Both the position numbers and the translations under genes were made by a program. Shown piece by piece: positions 9,069 to 17,974 of a stretch of DNA of 64,000 nt (the first letter of the stretch is position 1; the number at the start of each line of letters is the position of its first letter). Below the pieces are notes generated by a model that made no database searches, had not been told where the DNA came from, and saw only the letters and a program-made list of their open reading frames with translations. Source of the stretch: Rickettsiales bacterium (GTDB taxonomy: Bacteria > Pseudomonadota > Alphaproteobacteria > Rickettsiales > JAJNBL01); NCBI GenBank assembly GCA_021156175.1, contig JAJNBL010000002.1:124001-188000 (forward strand). Direction: 5' to 3'.

Positions 9069-9869
9069 TTAGTTCGTGATGAACCCATAGCTCTCAAATA
9101 CTTTCTGTGCTTCCGGGCTTTTCAAGTATTCCACAAATTCCCTTGCCTGCTCCATATATTCCCCCGCAACCACCGCTGCTTGATAGGTGATTGACTCATG
9201 CAAGGAAGGATCAATCTCCGCAATCACTTTCACTTGGGTGTTATTATACGCGTCACTTGCATAAATAATGCCTGGATTCTCTCCCTGGGCAATCAAGTAG
9301 AGCGCCTGAGCCGAATTAATGGCCGGAAGCAACACGGGTTTTAGTTTTTTGAGCAATCCAAATTTACGCAACACTTCTGCCGTATAGACCCCAAGCGGCG
9401 TATCTTCGGGATCCCCCACCACCAAAATCGCAACCGGCACTTCCTTAGTAGTGATTGCGTTTAGAAATTGTTTCGCATCCGTTTTTTCTTTATAACGCTC
9501 CGCCAGAACATGGCGCGTCGGCACAGCAAACACCAATCGGTTCTGTGCTAATGAGGTGAGCGTGTAGACATCAAGCAACCCCAACTGCTTTAAGCGTACG
9601 ATCCACGTGCTATGCCCGCTAATAAATACATCCGCCACTTCCCCTTGCTCGATTTGCTCGGCAAGCTCGGAAGAAGACCCATATTCGGCCGTCACGGAAA
9701 TATTATGTTGCCTCGAATACGTCCGCATAAGCTCGGTAAGCGGATGGGTAAGGCTGGAATCCGCTAACACCGTTACTGAAGGAAGGCCACGAATATCGGC
9801 ATGGGCCGGAACAACGCTCAACACGCATCCCAAAAGAAGCATTGTGCTAATCAGGAGCTGTCTTCGCAT
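9069..9869 (-). CDS. modA: Molybdate ABC transporter substrate-binding protein
   Basis: A 266-residue periplasmic binding protein with a signal peptide ending near AHA-D (residues 22-25). Family motifs include VTVLADSSLTHPLTEL, FGSSSxLAxQI-like YGSSSELAEQIEQG, ADVFISG and LVVGDPEDTPLGVYTAEVL. These fit ModA, which captures molybdate or tungstate, rather than sulfate or phosphate binding proteins. No modB or modC permease genes are in the window, so it would work with components encoded elsewhere. It starts one base after hisI ends and probably shares its transcript with znuA and hisI. Confidence 0.85.
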   Translation of the reverse strand: MRRQLLISTMLLLGCVLSVVPAHADIRGLPSVTVLADSSLTHPLTELMRTYSRQHNISVTAEYGSSSELAEQIEQGEVADVFISGHSTWIVRLKQLGLLDVYTLTSLAQNRLVFAVPTRHVLAERYKEKTDAKQFLNAITTKEVPVAILVVGDPEDTPLGVYTAEVLRKFGLLKKLKPVLLPAINSAQALYLIAQGENPGIIYASDAYNNTQVKVIAEIDPSLHESITYQAAVVAGEYMEQAREFVEYLKSPEAQKVFESYGFITN

Positions 9870-9870
9870 A

Positions 9871-10290
9871 CTACTCCTTATAAAGGGTATCGGGGGATAT
9901 TTGCACTTCCTGATTCGTCGTCAAGGTGGCATCGTCGTGGGAAGTACGATAAAAGCAACTACGCCGCCCGGTATGGCACGCCACACCTTTTTGGTTCACC
10001 AGGAGCAACAACGTATCACCATCGCAATCGATTCGTAAAGATTCCAACCGCTGCACCTGACCGGATTCTTCCCCTTTGCGCCAAAGCTTTTTGCGTGAAC
10101 GCGACCAATAGCAGACCTGACCGGTACGTAAACTTTCTTCGATGGATTCCCGGTTCATCCATGCCATCATCAGCACTTCGCCCGTATCATATTGCTGCGC
10201 AATTGCCGGGATAAGCCCTTCCGAATTAAAGGAAATGACATCCCACAATATCTCCGACGATAAATTTTCAGGCGTTTTTCCCGGCATCAC
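9871..10290 (-). CDS. hisI: Phosphoribosyl-AMP cyclohydrolase
   Basis: A 139-residue enzyme for the third step of histidine synthesis: opening of the adenine ring of phosphoribosyl-AMP. The metal sites are complete. DCDGD carries the Mg-binding Asp residues, and its Cys, ACH and SCF supply the three zinc ligands (VACHTGRRSCFY). There is no fused HisE domain. It lies between znuA (two-base gap) and modA rather than beside other his genes. Paralogous HisI genes are known in zinc-responsive loci, so the location by znuA may reflect zinc control. Because all zinc ligands are present, it does not look like a zinc-independent substitute. Confidence 0.92.
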   Translation of the reverse strand: MMPGKTPENLSSEILWDVISFNSEGLIPAIAQQYDTGEVLMMAWMNRESIEESLRTGQVCYWSRSRKKLWRKGEESGQVQRLESLRIDCDGDTLLLLVNQKGVACHTGRRSCFYRTSHDDATLTTNQEVQISPDTLYKE

Positions 10291-10292
10291 GC

Positions 10293-11303
10293 TTATTCTT
10301 TCTTTGCTTTCGTAACACCGTCTTCAAGGCGAAGATCCACAAAACATTTCACCAAGTTATTCCCGATATTCTTCAATATCGTCTCGTAAGCACCCTTACC
10401 CGCCGGCACCGAAAGCCCAAGCGGGTCAATCTCGCCCATATTCACAGAGGCCTGCTCGGCTAAGAAGATCACCGTCGAAGGCGACATTTGCGGTTCGGTA
10501 AATACACACGCCACGCCCTGGTTTGCAATCAGCTCTTTAATCTGCCGAATACGCTTCGCACCCGGCTTCATCTCGGGCGTAAGGGTGATTGCCCCAATCG
10601 CATTAAGTCCATAATGGCTCTCGAAATACTGGTACCCATCATGAAGCACCATATAGGGCGTCTTGGTGTAGAAGCCCAATTGCTTCTTCAACTCCCCATC
10701 GGTCGCATAGACCCGCGCGATCGCATCGGCAGCATTTTTCTCATAAGCGCTCGCATTCGTAGGATCCACCTCTTTCAGCACAGCCGCGATTTCTTTTAGC
10801 ATCGCAATCGCATTATTGGGCTCAAGCCAGATATGAAGGTCATCTTTCCCCCGGTGCTCATGACCGTCATGGTCGTGATCTTCATCATGGGCCGCTTCTG
10901 TATGGGAAGACTCCTGCTGTACCGTCGTCCATAAATTATTCTTCCGGCGAGGCAATACCGTGACCCCTTTTGCGTCAATCAAACTAACCACCCGCGCCTG
11001 TTTGCTTAAGCTAGCGAGCGGACGCTCCAAGAAAGTCTCCAAATCATAGCTCACCAGAAAAACAAGATCCGCATTGGCCAAGGCCTTCGCATCAGAAGGT
11101 TTCAACGTATAATGATGTTCGGATTTTTTGCCATCCAACAACAACACAGGCTCCGCCACCCCATCCGCGACAGAGGCCACCAACGAATGGATCGGCTTGA
11201 TACTGACGACGATACGCGGCGTTGAATCACCCGCATAGGCAGGCGTCACCACCAACAATGAAAGGAAAACAACAATCAGGCTTGCAAATCGACGTGTTAG
11301 CAT
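10293..11303 (-). CDS. znuA: Zinc ABC transporter substrate-binding protein
   Basis: A 336-residue cluster A-I metal-binding protein with a signal peptide ending near AYAG. Ligand regions are visible: KPIHSLVASV, SEHHYTLKPSDAKAL (first His ligand), DLHIWLEPNNAIAML (second), HDGYQYFESHYGL (third) and EPQMSPSTV. A His/Asp-rich loop (TEAAHDEDHDHDGHEH) near residues 130-150 is the usual zinc-shuttle loop of ZnuA and favours zinc over manganese. The gene is divergent from znuC and heads a tight znuA-hisI-modA run. The gap of about 40 bp to znuC would have to hold both promoters; I cannot identify a certain Zur box in it. Confidence 0.92.
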   Translation of the reverse strand: MLTRRFASLIVVFLSLLVVTPAYAGDSTPRIVVSIKPIHSLVASVADGVAEPVLLLDGKKSEHHYTLKPSDAKALANADLVFLVSYDLETFLERPLASLSKQARVVSLIDAKGVTVLPRRKNNLWTTVQQESSHTEAAHDEDHDHDGHEHRGKDDLHIWLEPNNAIAMLKEIAAVLKEVDPTNASAYEKNAADAIARVYATDGELKKQLGFYTKTPYMVLHDGYQYFESHYGLNAIGAITLTPEMKPGAKRIRQIKELIANQGVACVFTEPQMSPSTVIFLAEQASVNMGEIDPLGLSVPAGKGAYETILKNIGNNLVKCFVDLRLEDGVTKAKKE

Positions 11304-11342
11304 TAAAGTACCAGAATTCGAGGAATGTTGCAGGTGTACCTG

Positions 11343-12155
11343 ATGGAAGCATACAAAAGCAGTTCAGCCGGGGCAACCCCTATTATTTCTCTGGAAAATA
11401 TCTCCCTTGTGTTAGAAGGGAAGACAATCCTATCCCATATCAGCCTCTCGGTGAGCGCGGGCGAAATCGTCACCATCATTGGCCCTAATGGCGGAGGAAA
11501 GACAAGCCTGCTCCGTCTTATCCTGGGCGTTCTACCCTTATCGAAAGGAACCATTTCCCGTGCAGCCAACATTGCCATCGGGTATATGCCCCAAAAGCTA
11601 GTGATTGACCCTGTCATGCCAATGACGGTTGAACGCTTTCTTAGGCTTTATACTTCTTCGGGTAATAAAAAAAGCATCCATGACGTCATGGAAGAAACCG
11701 GCATTACACGTTTACGCTCTCAGCAGATGCACACCGTTTCAGGCGGCGAGATGCAGCGCGTACTCCTTGCTTCCGCATTGCTTTCCCATGCACCGGGAAA
11801 GGATTCTCCCGATCTCCTCATCCTTGATGAGCCTTCGCAAGGAATGGATATACGGGCACAAGCCGAATTTTATGGATTGCTCGAGCGGATACGCAACCAC
11901 AAACATTGTGGTATCCTGATGGTGTCGCATGACTTGCACACGGTGATGAAAGCTGCGGATCGCGTATTATGCATCAACCGGCATATTTGCTGCCACGGAA
12001 AGCCCGAAGATGTCACACAGCATCCTGAATATCTAGCGCTTTTTGGAAAAGAAGAAGCACGCAAGCTTGCTGTTTATACTCACCATCACGATCATGCCCA
12101 CGATATGTGCGGGAATGTAGTGGAAGAGAAATCCCATTCAGGCAATAAGGAATAG
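11343..12155 (+). CDS. znuC: Zinc ABC transporter ATP-binding protein
   Basis: A 270-residue ABC ATPase: Walker A GPNGGGKTSL, signature SGGEMQRV, Walker B LLILDEPSQGMD and the switch His in MVSHDLHTV. The C-terminus is His-rich (YTHHHDHAHD), which supports zinc as substrate. I start at ATG 11343 because AGGTG precedes it by eight bases; the in-frame ATG at 11325 has GAGG too close. The start region lies in the palindrome CAGGTGTACCTG. It is divergent from znuA. The permease gene znuB is not next to it, which is unusual: the next gene, four bases on, is a TPR-sulfotransferase. Confidence 0.9.
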   Translation: MEAYKSSSAGATPIISLENISLVLEGKTILSHISLSVSAGEIVTIIGPNGGGKTSLLRLILGVLPLSKGTISRAANIAIGYMPQKLVIDPVMPMTVERFLRLYTSSGNKKSIHDVMEETGITRLRSQQMHTVSGGEMQRVLLASALLSHAPGKDSPDLLILDEPSQGMDIRAQAEFYGLLERIRNHKHCGILMVSHDLHTVMKAADRVLCINRHICCHGKPEDVTQHPEYLALFGKEEARKLAVYTHHHDHAHDMCGNVVEEKSHSGNKE

Positions 12156-12158
12156 AAT

Positions 12159-13715
12159 ATGACCGTCAAGACGCCGCCTGTGGTTACGCTTCCCTCCCGC
12201 ACCACAACGGCTAATGCGGTCAATACCGTCGAGGCCTGCCTTGCTCATGGAAATACGCTTTATCAGGAACGTAAATTCTCCGATGCTCTCAACTACTACA
12301 CCAAAGCGCTGCAATTACATCCGGAGCATCCCATCTTGCTTGCCGCGATGGCAACCACCTACGCCGCCCTTGCACAGCATGATAATGCTGCAAGTTTTTA
12401 TAACCGCTCCCTTTCCTATGACCCTTTTAATATCACCACACTGGTAAAACTGGGGAAACTTTACGACACGATAGGAAAAACCAAAGACGCGCTCTCCTGC
12501 TTTCTGGAGGTTATCGAGAAATCTCCCAAGACCGTCGAAGCCTATGTGCTATCCGCCGAAGTCATGGAAAAAATGGGATTAACCAAGAAGGCCCTATCGC
12601 TTATCATCCGCACAAAAATCTTATTGCCTGCCAATGCGAATCTGCTACTCATCCAGGCCAAGCTGCTCCGGCGTTTGGGAGAACACAAGAAAGCCCTGTC
12701 GCTTTTACAGGAATCATTATCAATTACCCCGCCCTTGCCCGCTGCGCGGCGTTATATAGCGTATGCAGAACTCGCAGCGTTGCAGGATGCACAAGGAAAT
12801 TACGATGCGGCCTATACCGCAAGTGTCAAAGCCAACATTTCGCTCATCAAAGAAAGTGGCTTACGCGAAACTCCTGCTTTAAGCGTGGAACATGTGGCAA
12901 ACGGGATACGCAACTGGCTTCCCACACAAAATACCGCCAGCTGGGGTGATGTGCCGAAAAGTCCCTGCAAGACACCTATCTTTATAATAGGCTTCCCCTG
13001 TTCGGGCCAAGCAGCCTTGCATGCAGCACTGGCTTCATCTCCGGACATTGTCTCAACTCACGAAGCACCAATTATCGAAAAGCTGATCCATGGAATCCCA
13101 CACATTCTGCGCACCACCGTGCGTTATCCCCAAGATATCGGAACGCTTGATCAAAACCATATTTTGCTCTTACGCCAGGCATACCATCAATATGCCAAGC
13201 AAATTACCGGCATTGCCACCGAGCAACGCCAAGTGCTTGATAACCATCCGTTTAATCTCATCCATCTCCCGTTGATTTACCGCATGTTCCCGGAGGCGCT
13301 TATTATTTTATCCGTACGCGATCCTCGAGATGCAATTTTGCAAGCTTTTTTCCAACTCTATAAGCCCGACACGAACACTACACGGCTCGCTTCCTTACAT
13401 GGCGCTATGATGCTCTATGTCCAAATGATGGAAACACTGCATCTTGTGCAACAGCATTTGCATATACAGTTAGAAGTGGTGCGCCACGAAGATCGCATTT
13501 CTCATCCCGAAATTCTTCCTTCATTACTTAAACAATTGGGCTTGCGTTCGGATACTCTTTCTCCCTCTCCTATTATACAACACTCTCTTTACCGTCTGAC
13601 ACTTGACCCTCTGTTCCCGGATACCTATCGCGTTGAAGATTACAAAAATTATTTTCACGACCTGGTTGAGCACATAAAACCTTGTTTAGATGCATACGGA
13701 TATGCATCTGCATAA
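12159..13715 (+). CDS. TPR-repeat sulfotransferase-family protein
   Basis: A 518-residue protein without a signal peptide. Residues about 25-235 form five or six tetratricopeptide repeats (for example GNTLYQERKFSDALNYYTKA and LGKLYDTIGKTKDALSCF). Residues about 270-515 resemble PAPS-dependent sulfotransferases, with a 5'-phosphosulfate-loop candidate IGFPCSGQAAL and a 3'-phosphate motif ILSVRDPRDAI. The loop is altered: the usual P(R/K)SGTT has Cys for Arg/Lys and Gln-Ala for Thr-Thr, so activity is doubtful. Fused TPR-sulfotransferases are common in alphaproteobacteria, mostly uncharacterised. It follows znuC by three bases and precedes the TpsB gene. A hairpin with arms AGATGCATA / TATGCATCT (13688-13709) overlaps its last codons. 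Confidence 0.75.
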   Translation: MTVKTPPVVTLPSRTTTANAVNTVEACLAHGNTLYQERKFSDALNYYTKALQLHPEHPILLAAMATTYAALAQHDNAASFYNRSLSYDPFNITTLVKLGKLYDTIGKTKDALSCFLEVIEKSPKTVEAYVLSAEVMEKMGLTKKALSLIIRTKILLPANANLLLIQAKLLRRLGEHKKALSLLQESLSITPPLPAARRYIAYAELAALQDAQGNYDAAYTASVKANISLIKESGLRETPALSVEHVANGIRNWLPTQNTASWGDVPKSPCKTPIFIIGFPCSGQAALHAALASSPDIVSTHEAPIIEKLIHGIPHILRTTVRYPQDIGTLDQNHILLLRQAYHQYAKQITGIATEQRQVLDNHPFNLIHLPLIYRMFPEALIILSVRDPRDAILQAFFQLYKPDTNTTRLASLHGAMMLYVQMMETLHLVQQHLHIQLEVVRHEDRISHPEILPSLLKQLGLRSDTLSPSPIIQHSLYRLTLDPLFPDTYRVEDYKNYFHDLVEHIKPCLDAYGYASA

Positions 13716-13818
13716 TACGCTAAAAAATATAGCATTTACATTTGTGCAGTATTCTGGTAGAGCCAGCAGTCTTGAATAATTGTCCCTTAACTCGATACTA
13801 CGACCGGAGGTAGTTACT

Positions 13819-15501
13819 ATGAAAACATACTTACAGGCTCTTTCACTTGGATGCGCTTCTTTTGTTATAGCCATGTCTGCAGGCGAAGCTTATGCGCAAG
13901 TAATTGCTCCTTCGGTACAACCGGGACAAATTCAAAAACGTTTCCAGAAGCCCTCTCCTTTAAAGGTTGCCCCGGAACTTCCGATGCCAGTGCAAGGTGA
14001 AACTGCACCATCGAAAGAAATGCAAAAAGTGCGCTTCACCTTAAAAGGCGTGACGATTAAAGGTGCAAAAACCATCAGCGATGCAGAACTCGCCTCTTTC
14101 TATAAAGACCGTATCGGCAAAGAAACAAGCCTTGGTGATTTGCAAGGCGTTGCTTCTGCGATTACTGCACATTACCGCAATGAAGGTTACATCCTCTCTC
14201 GCGCTTATATCCCTGCACAGCGCATTGAAAATGGCGTTGTACGGATTGAAATCATGGAAGGTCGCATTGGAAAAGTAACCGTAGAAGGTATTCCTAACGA
14301 CAGAAGAAGCCTGATTCAAGATTACGCCGAAAAAATGAAGCGCGCTCCCTTAAGCGCACGCGATTTAGAGCGTTACCTCCTCTTGATCGATGATCTTCCT
14401 GGCATCACTGCACGTGGTATCTTGAAACCTTCTGCAAGCGAGCGCGGAGCAGCGGACCTCGTGGTGACCATCGAAGAAGACAAATTTGAAGGCGCTATCG
14501 GTATTGATAACCGCGGCACGAAATATGTTGGTCCATTCCAAACTACTGCAATGGCCGCATTTAATTCGGTACTTGGTTTGCATGAACGTACAACCGTTCG
14601 CAGTGTTATCAGCAGCCCAACCGAAGAGCTGCAATACTTCGATATTACCCATGAAGAAACTGTCGGCACGGAAGGAACACGCGTGATCGGTACGTTTGCT
14701 TATACTCACACCAAACCAGGCTTTATCTTAAAGCCTCTGGAAGTCGAAGCAGAAAATATTTCTGCAGGATTAGAAGTAAGCCATCCGTTCATCCGTTCGC
14801 GTAACCAAAACCTTTTTGGGGTAGTAGGCTATACCTATAGCGATGCGGAAGTACGTTTGCTGAGCACAGAGTTCACCGAAGATCGCCTGCATGTGATCAA
14901 TCTTGGAACAAGCTATGATGTCAAAGACCGCCTCGATGGAGTAAGCCGCATTGAAGGACGCGTGCATCAAGGCCTTACAGACGAAGGTCAAGGGCTCCGT
15001 CGCTCGCGCTTTAACGGGGAGTCTGATTTCACCAAATTCACTGCTGAAGCATTACGCCAGCAGCCAATCTGGAGAAATATTGGCGTGTTAACCGGCGTTC
15101 GCGGTCAATATTCACTCGACCCGCTTTTGGCTTCCCAGGAATTTGACTTAGGCGGTGAAGAATATGCTCGCGCTTACGATCCTTCTGAAGTCACGGGTGA
15201 TCACGGTCTTGCATTGAAAATCGAGTTAAACTACGGCAATTACGTGGGTCATAAATACTTCCAGTCTTACCAACTCTATACGTATTACGACTTAGGCGCG
15301 GTATGGAATGAAGATCCTTTAGCTGGTGAACCAGACAAGCAAAGCCTTGCTTCTACAGGTCTCGGGATTCGCTCTAACGTAACAGATGCCGTATCAGGTT
15401 ATGTGGAACTCGCATTCCCATTGACCCATAAAGTCGGCACCCAAGGGGCAGATGATGGACATGATCCTCGCCTGTTCGTTGGACTTACAACGCGGTTTTA
15501 A
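13819..15501 (+). CDS. Two-partner secretion outer-membrane translocator (TpsB, ShlB/FhaC family)
   Basis: A 560-residue outer-membrane protein with a signal peptide ending near AYAQ. The start at 13819 follows CGGAGG by nine bases; the frame extends to 13780 without a site. A POTRA domain spans about residues 60-140 (FTLKGVTIKGAKTISDAEL, YRNEGYILSRAYIPAQRI, VRIEIMEGRIGKV), a second, less conserved one follows, and the rest is a 16-strand-type beta-barrel with alternating aromatic residues. It ends in Phe (GLTTRF), as expected for BAM-dependent insertion. It lies 95 bp before the TpsA gene and should export it. A pre-POTRA plug helix is possible in residues 28-60. Confidence 0.9.
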   Translation: MKTYLQALSLGCASFVIAMSAGEAYAQVIAPSVQPGQIQKRFQKPSPLKVAPELPMPVQGETAPSKEMQKVRFTLKGVTIKGAKTISDAELASFYKDRIGKETSLGDLQGVASAITAHYRNEGYILSRAYIPAQRIENGVVRIEIMEGRIGKVTVEGIPNDRRSLIQDYAEKMKRAPLSARDLERYLLLIDDLPGITARGILKPSASERGAADLVVTIEEDKFEGAIGIDNRGTKYVGPFQTTAMAAFNSVLGLHERTTVRSVISSPTEELQYFDITHEETVGTEGTRVIGTFAYTHTKPGFILKPLEVEAENISAGLEVSHPFIRSRNQNLFGVVGYTYSDAEVRLLSTEFTEDRLHVINLGTSYDVKDRLDGVSRIEGRVHQGLTDEGQGLRRSRFNGESDFTKFTAEALRQQPIWRNIGVLTGVRGQYSLDPLLASQEFDLGGEEYARAYDPSEVTGDHGLALKIELNYGNYVGHKYFQSYQLYTYYDLGAVWNEDPLAGEPDKQSLASTGLGIRSNVTDAVSGYVELAFPLTHKVGTQGADDGHDPRLFVGLTTRF

Positions 15502-15595
15502 TGTGTGATTTTTGTTAATCTTTTGCTTTTGGATTAATTAAGTTTTGGCCGAAAGCATGACTTTCGTTCGTTAGGTTTATAAAAGGTGAAAATAT

Positions 15596-17899
15596 ATGGT
15601 TACCACTTTTGCTACTTCTCGCTCTTCTGGATCGCGTAAAACATTTTACGCAACCATCAGCGCTTTTTGCGTCTGTACAACCTTCCTTACCACTCCGGTA
15701 GCATTCGCAAACCCAACAGGTGGCGTGATTGCTTTCGGTGGCGGAAGCATTAACACCTCTGGAAACAAGGTAACCATCACCCAAACCGGCACTGATAAAG
15801 GTATCATCAACTGGAGTACCTTTAACATTGACACTGGCCAGACAACGGAATTTAAGCAAAAGAATAGCAACTCCATCTCCCTTAACCGTATCGGCGATAC
15901 CAATCCTTCCAGCATTCAAGGTACCTTGAAAGCAAACGGAAAGGTGATCCTAATCAATCCAAATGGTATCGCATTTGGCTCTAACGCCTCTGTGGATGTA
16001 CAGGGATTGATTGCGACCACGGCTGGTATCAGCGATGACGATTTCAAAAACAGCACCGGTAGCTACAACTTCAATATAGCAAGTCCTAACTCAAGTGCTG
16101 CCGTTACCAACCAAAGCAATAACATTTCGATCAAAAACAACGGCCTGCTTGCTTTCGTAGCACCTTCTGTTGAAAACTCCGGTACCATTACCGCAAACAC
16201 CGGAAAAGTGTCTCTTGCTGGTGGCGATACCTTTACGATCGACTTAAACGGCGATGGATTAGTCCAACTTGCTGTAGGAAGCTCGAACACGGATACGAAC
16301 GTAACCAACACCGGCAATATTTATGCATCGGGCGGCACTGTCCAGATTTCTACCCAAACCGCAAGCAATGTTGTCGACAACCTCATCAACATGGACGGTG
16401 TTGTTGAAGCGAAAACCGTAAAAGTTAGCGGCGATGTTATCGTATTATCCGGCGAGACGGATGCAGCCAATGGTGTGGATGGTGGCGCAGTCACCATTAC
16501 GGGAACAGACATTACCGTTAAAAGCACGGGTTCTGTGAAAGCCGATGCAGCACGAGATGGCGGCACTGTTACGATTAATGGAACACACGATGTTCTCATT
16601 GAATCTGGAGCAGAAGTCAGCACGGCAGCAGTCCGTGATGGTGGTTCTATTAGCATCACCGCAGGTGACGATTTATTCATTGAAGATGATGCGAAAGTTA
16701 CTTCAGCAGGCCTAAGAGACGGTGGAAGCATTGCACTTAGCGCAACTGATGACCTCCTTATTGGAGAAGACGCACAAGTACTTGCGAGTGGCGTGCAAGA
16801 TGGTGGTACGATTGATATCACAGCAGGCGATGAATTGACCGTCAAAACCGGTGCTAAAATCGATACAGCAGGCTTACGTGACGGCGGTTCAATCACTCTA
16901 GATGGCAGCGATGTTGTCATCGAAGGTAGCGTTCAAATCATTTCAACAGGCCTAAGAGATGGTGGAAATATTGCTATCGACGGCGATAACATCTTAATCA
17001 AAGATTTTGCTACTATTGATGGTTCTGGCCTCCACGCAAACGGAGCAATCAATGTTGGAAATCCAGAAGCAAATGTTACGATTGAAAAAGATGTCGTTAT
17101 CCGAGGTAACCTCACTGTAACTCCATCGAATAACAGCTCTCCTTACCAAGGAAATGGTGGCATTGATCAAGGTATTGATGATGACACGACACCAGGCGGT
17201 GGCGATGATACGACTCCAGGCGGCGGTGATGATACGACTCCAGGCGGCGGTGATGATACGACTCCAGGCGGCGGTGATGATACGACTCCAGGCGGTGGCG
17301 ATGATACAACACCAGGCGGTGGCGATGATACAACACCAGGCGGTGGCGATGATACAACACCAGGCGGTGGCGATGATACGACTCCAGGCGGTGGCGATGA
17401 TACGACTCCAGGCGGTGGCGATGATACGACTCCAGGCGGTGGCGATGATACGACTCCAGGCGGTGGCAACGACGGCAATGGCGGGTCTGGTAACCCGACC
17501 CCAGGTAACGGGGGCAATGGCTCTCCAAATAGCAACGGCAACCCAAATCCTGGCTCAAATGGCAACGGCGGTAATGGAAATGGCGGAAGCTCCTCCAATG
17601 GCGGCGGATCTGGCGGTGGAAACGCCTTCAGTGGTGATTTCGATTTCGGCTTCTTAGAGCAAGATGAAGACTCTACGGATGAGCAGCTTCTGACGGCAGC
17701 AGATCAAGCATTACCACAAAACCCAATGGCAGAGCCGTATAACCTGACGGAAAATGAGCAAGAGTTAAGCTTGCTTCCTTCTGGTAATGAAGGCAACGGC
17801 GAAGGTTCTGAGCCTAACTTGGAACCAGCAGCTGGTGGGAATCCTAACGGTGGAAACCCTGTCCAATTTGGCAATGGTTACTTAGGGTACAACCAGTAA
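15596..17899 (+). CDS. Two-partner secretion exoprotein (TpsA) with TPS domain, beta-helix repeats and DDTTPGGG array
   Basis: A 767-residue secreted protein. After a signal peptide ending near AFA-NP (about residue 40) comes the TPS/haemagglutinin activity domain (SLNRIGDTNPSSIQG, INPNGIAFG). Residues about 280-490 hold seven or so repeats of about 30 residues with the pattern (L/V)RDGGxIxIxxxD, predicted to be right-handed beta-helix coils. Residues 529-624 are twelve copies of DDTTPGGG, followed by a Gly/Asn-rich and then acidic C-terminus. A PAAG sequence at 744-747 fits the LapG cleavage consensus, and a LapG-type protease gene lies 75 bp away. There is no cysteine outside the signal peptide, unlike the cysteine hook of CdrA. 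AAAAGGTGAAA precedes the ATG. Likely a surface adhesin. Confidence 0.88.
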   Translation: MVTTFATSRSSGSRKTFYATISAFCVCTTFLTTPVAFANPTGGVIAFGGGSINTSGNKVTITQTGTDKGIINWSTFNIDTGQTTEFKQKNSNSISLNRIGDTNPSSIQGTLKANGKVILINPNGIAFGSNASVDVQGLIATTAGISDDDFKNSTGSYNFNIASPNSSAAVTNQSNNISIKNNGLLAFVAPSVENSGTITANTGKVSLAGGDTFTIDLNGDGLVQLAVGSSNTDTNVTNTGNIYASGGTVQISTQTASNVVDNLINMDGVVEAKTVKVSGDVIVLSGETDAANGVDGGAVTITGTDITVKSTGSVKADAARDGGTVTINGTHDVLIESGAEVSTAAVRDGGSISITAGDDLFIEDDAKVTSAGLRDGGSIALSATDDLLIGEDAQVLASGVQDGGTIDITAGDELTVKTGAKIDTAGLRDGGSITLDGSDVVIEGSVQIISTGLRDGGNIAIDGDNILIKDFATIDGSGLHANGAINVGNPEANVTIEKDVVIRGNLTVTPSNNSSPYQGNGGIDQGIDDDTTPGGGDDTTPGGGDDTTPGGGDDTTPGGGDDTTPGGGDDTTPGGGDDTTPGGGDDTTPGGGDDTTPGGGDDTTPGGGDDTTPGGGDDTTPGGGNDGNGGSGNPTPGNGGNGSPNSNGNPNPGSNGNGGNGNGGSSSNGGGSGGGNAFSGDFDFGFLEQDEDSTDEQLLTAADQALPQNPMAEPYNLTENEQELSLLPSGNEGNGEGSEPNLEPAAGGNPNGGNPVQFGNGYLGYNQ
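17180..17467 (+). repeat. Twelve tandem 24-bp coding repeats in tpsA
   Basis: The tract is exactly 288 bp, twelve 24-bp units each encoding DDTTPGGG. Units differ only at silent sites: units 2-4 use GGCGGCGGT, three consecutive units use ACAACACCA, and the last units are identical. That blockwise pattern points to expansion by slippage or unequal exchange, always in frame. Confidence 0.95.
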
Positions 17900-17922
17900 C
17901 ACACTGCATTACTAAAATAAAA

Positions 17923-17953
17923 AAGAGGGGCTATTTAGCCCCTCTTTTTTTGT
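17923..17953. terminator. Intrinsic terminator between tpsA and the lapG-like gene
   Basis: A hairpin with perfect GAGGGGCT / AGCCCCTC stem and ATTT loop, flanked by an A run on the left and a T run on the right. It should end transcription from both convergent genes. Confidence 0.92.
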
Positions 17954-17974
17954 AACGACATAACAGAAACGCTC

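Noticed and set aside
11303-11343. Zur box between znuA and znuC
   Set aside because: The gap contains a CAGGTGTACCTG palindrome, but it overlaps the ribosome site and does not resemble a Zur operator I can name.
17180-17467. Regular 24-bp repeats resembling a CRISPR array
   Set aside because: The units are contiguous without spacers and in frame with the TpsA protein; no cas genes are present.
17112-17598. Long minus-strand frames rich in SSPPPGVV or YHRHRLES
   Set aside because: They are shadows created by the tandem DDTTPGGG codons on the other strand.
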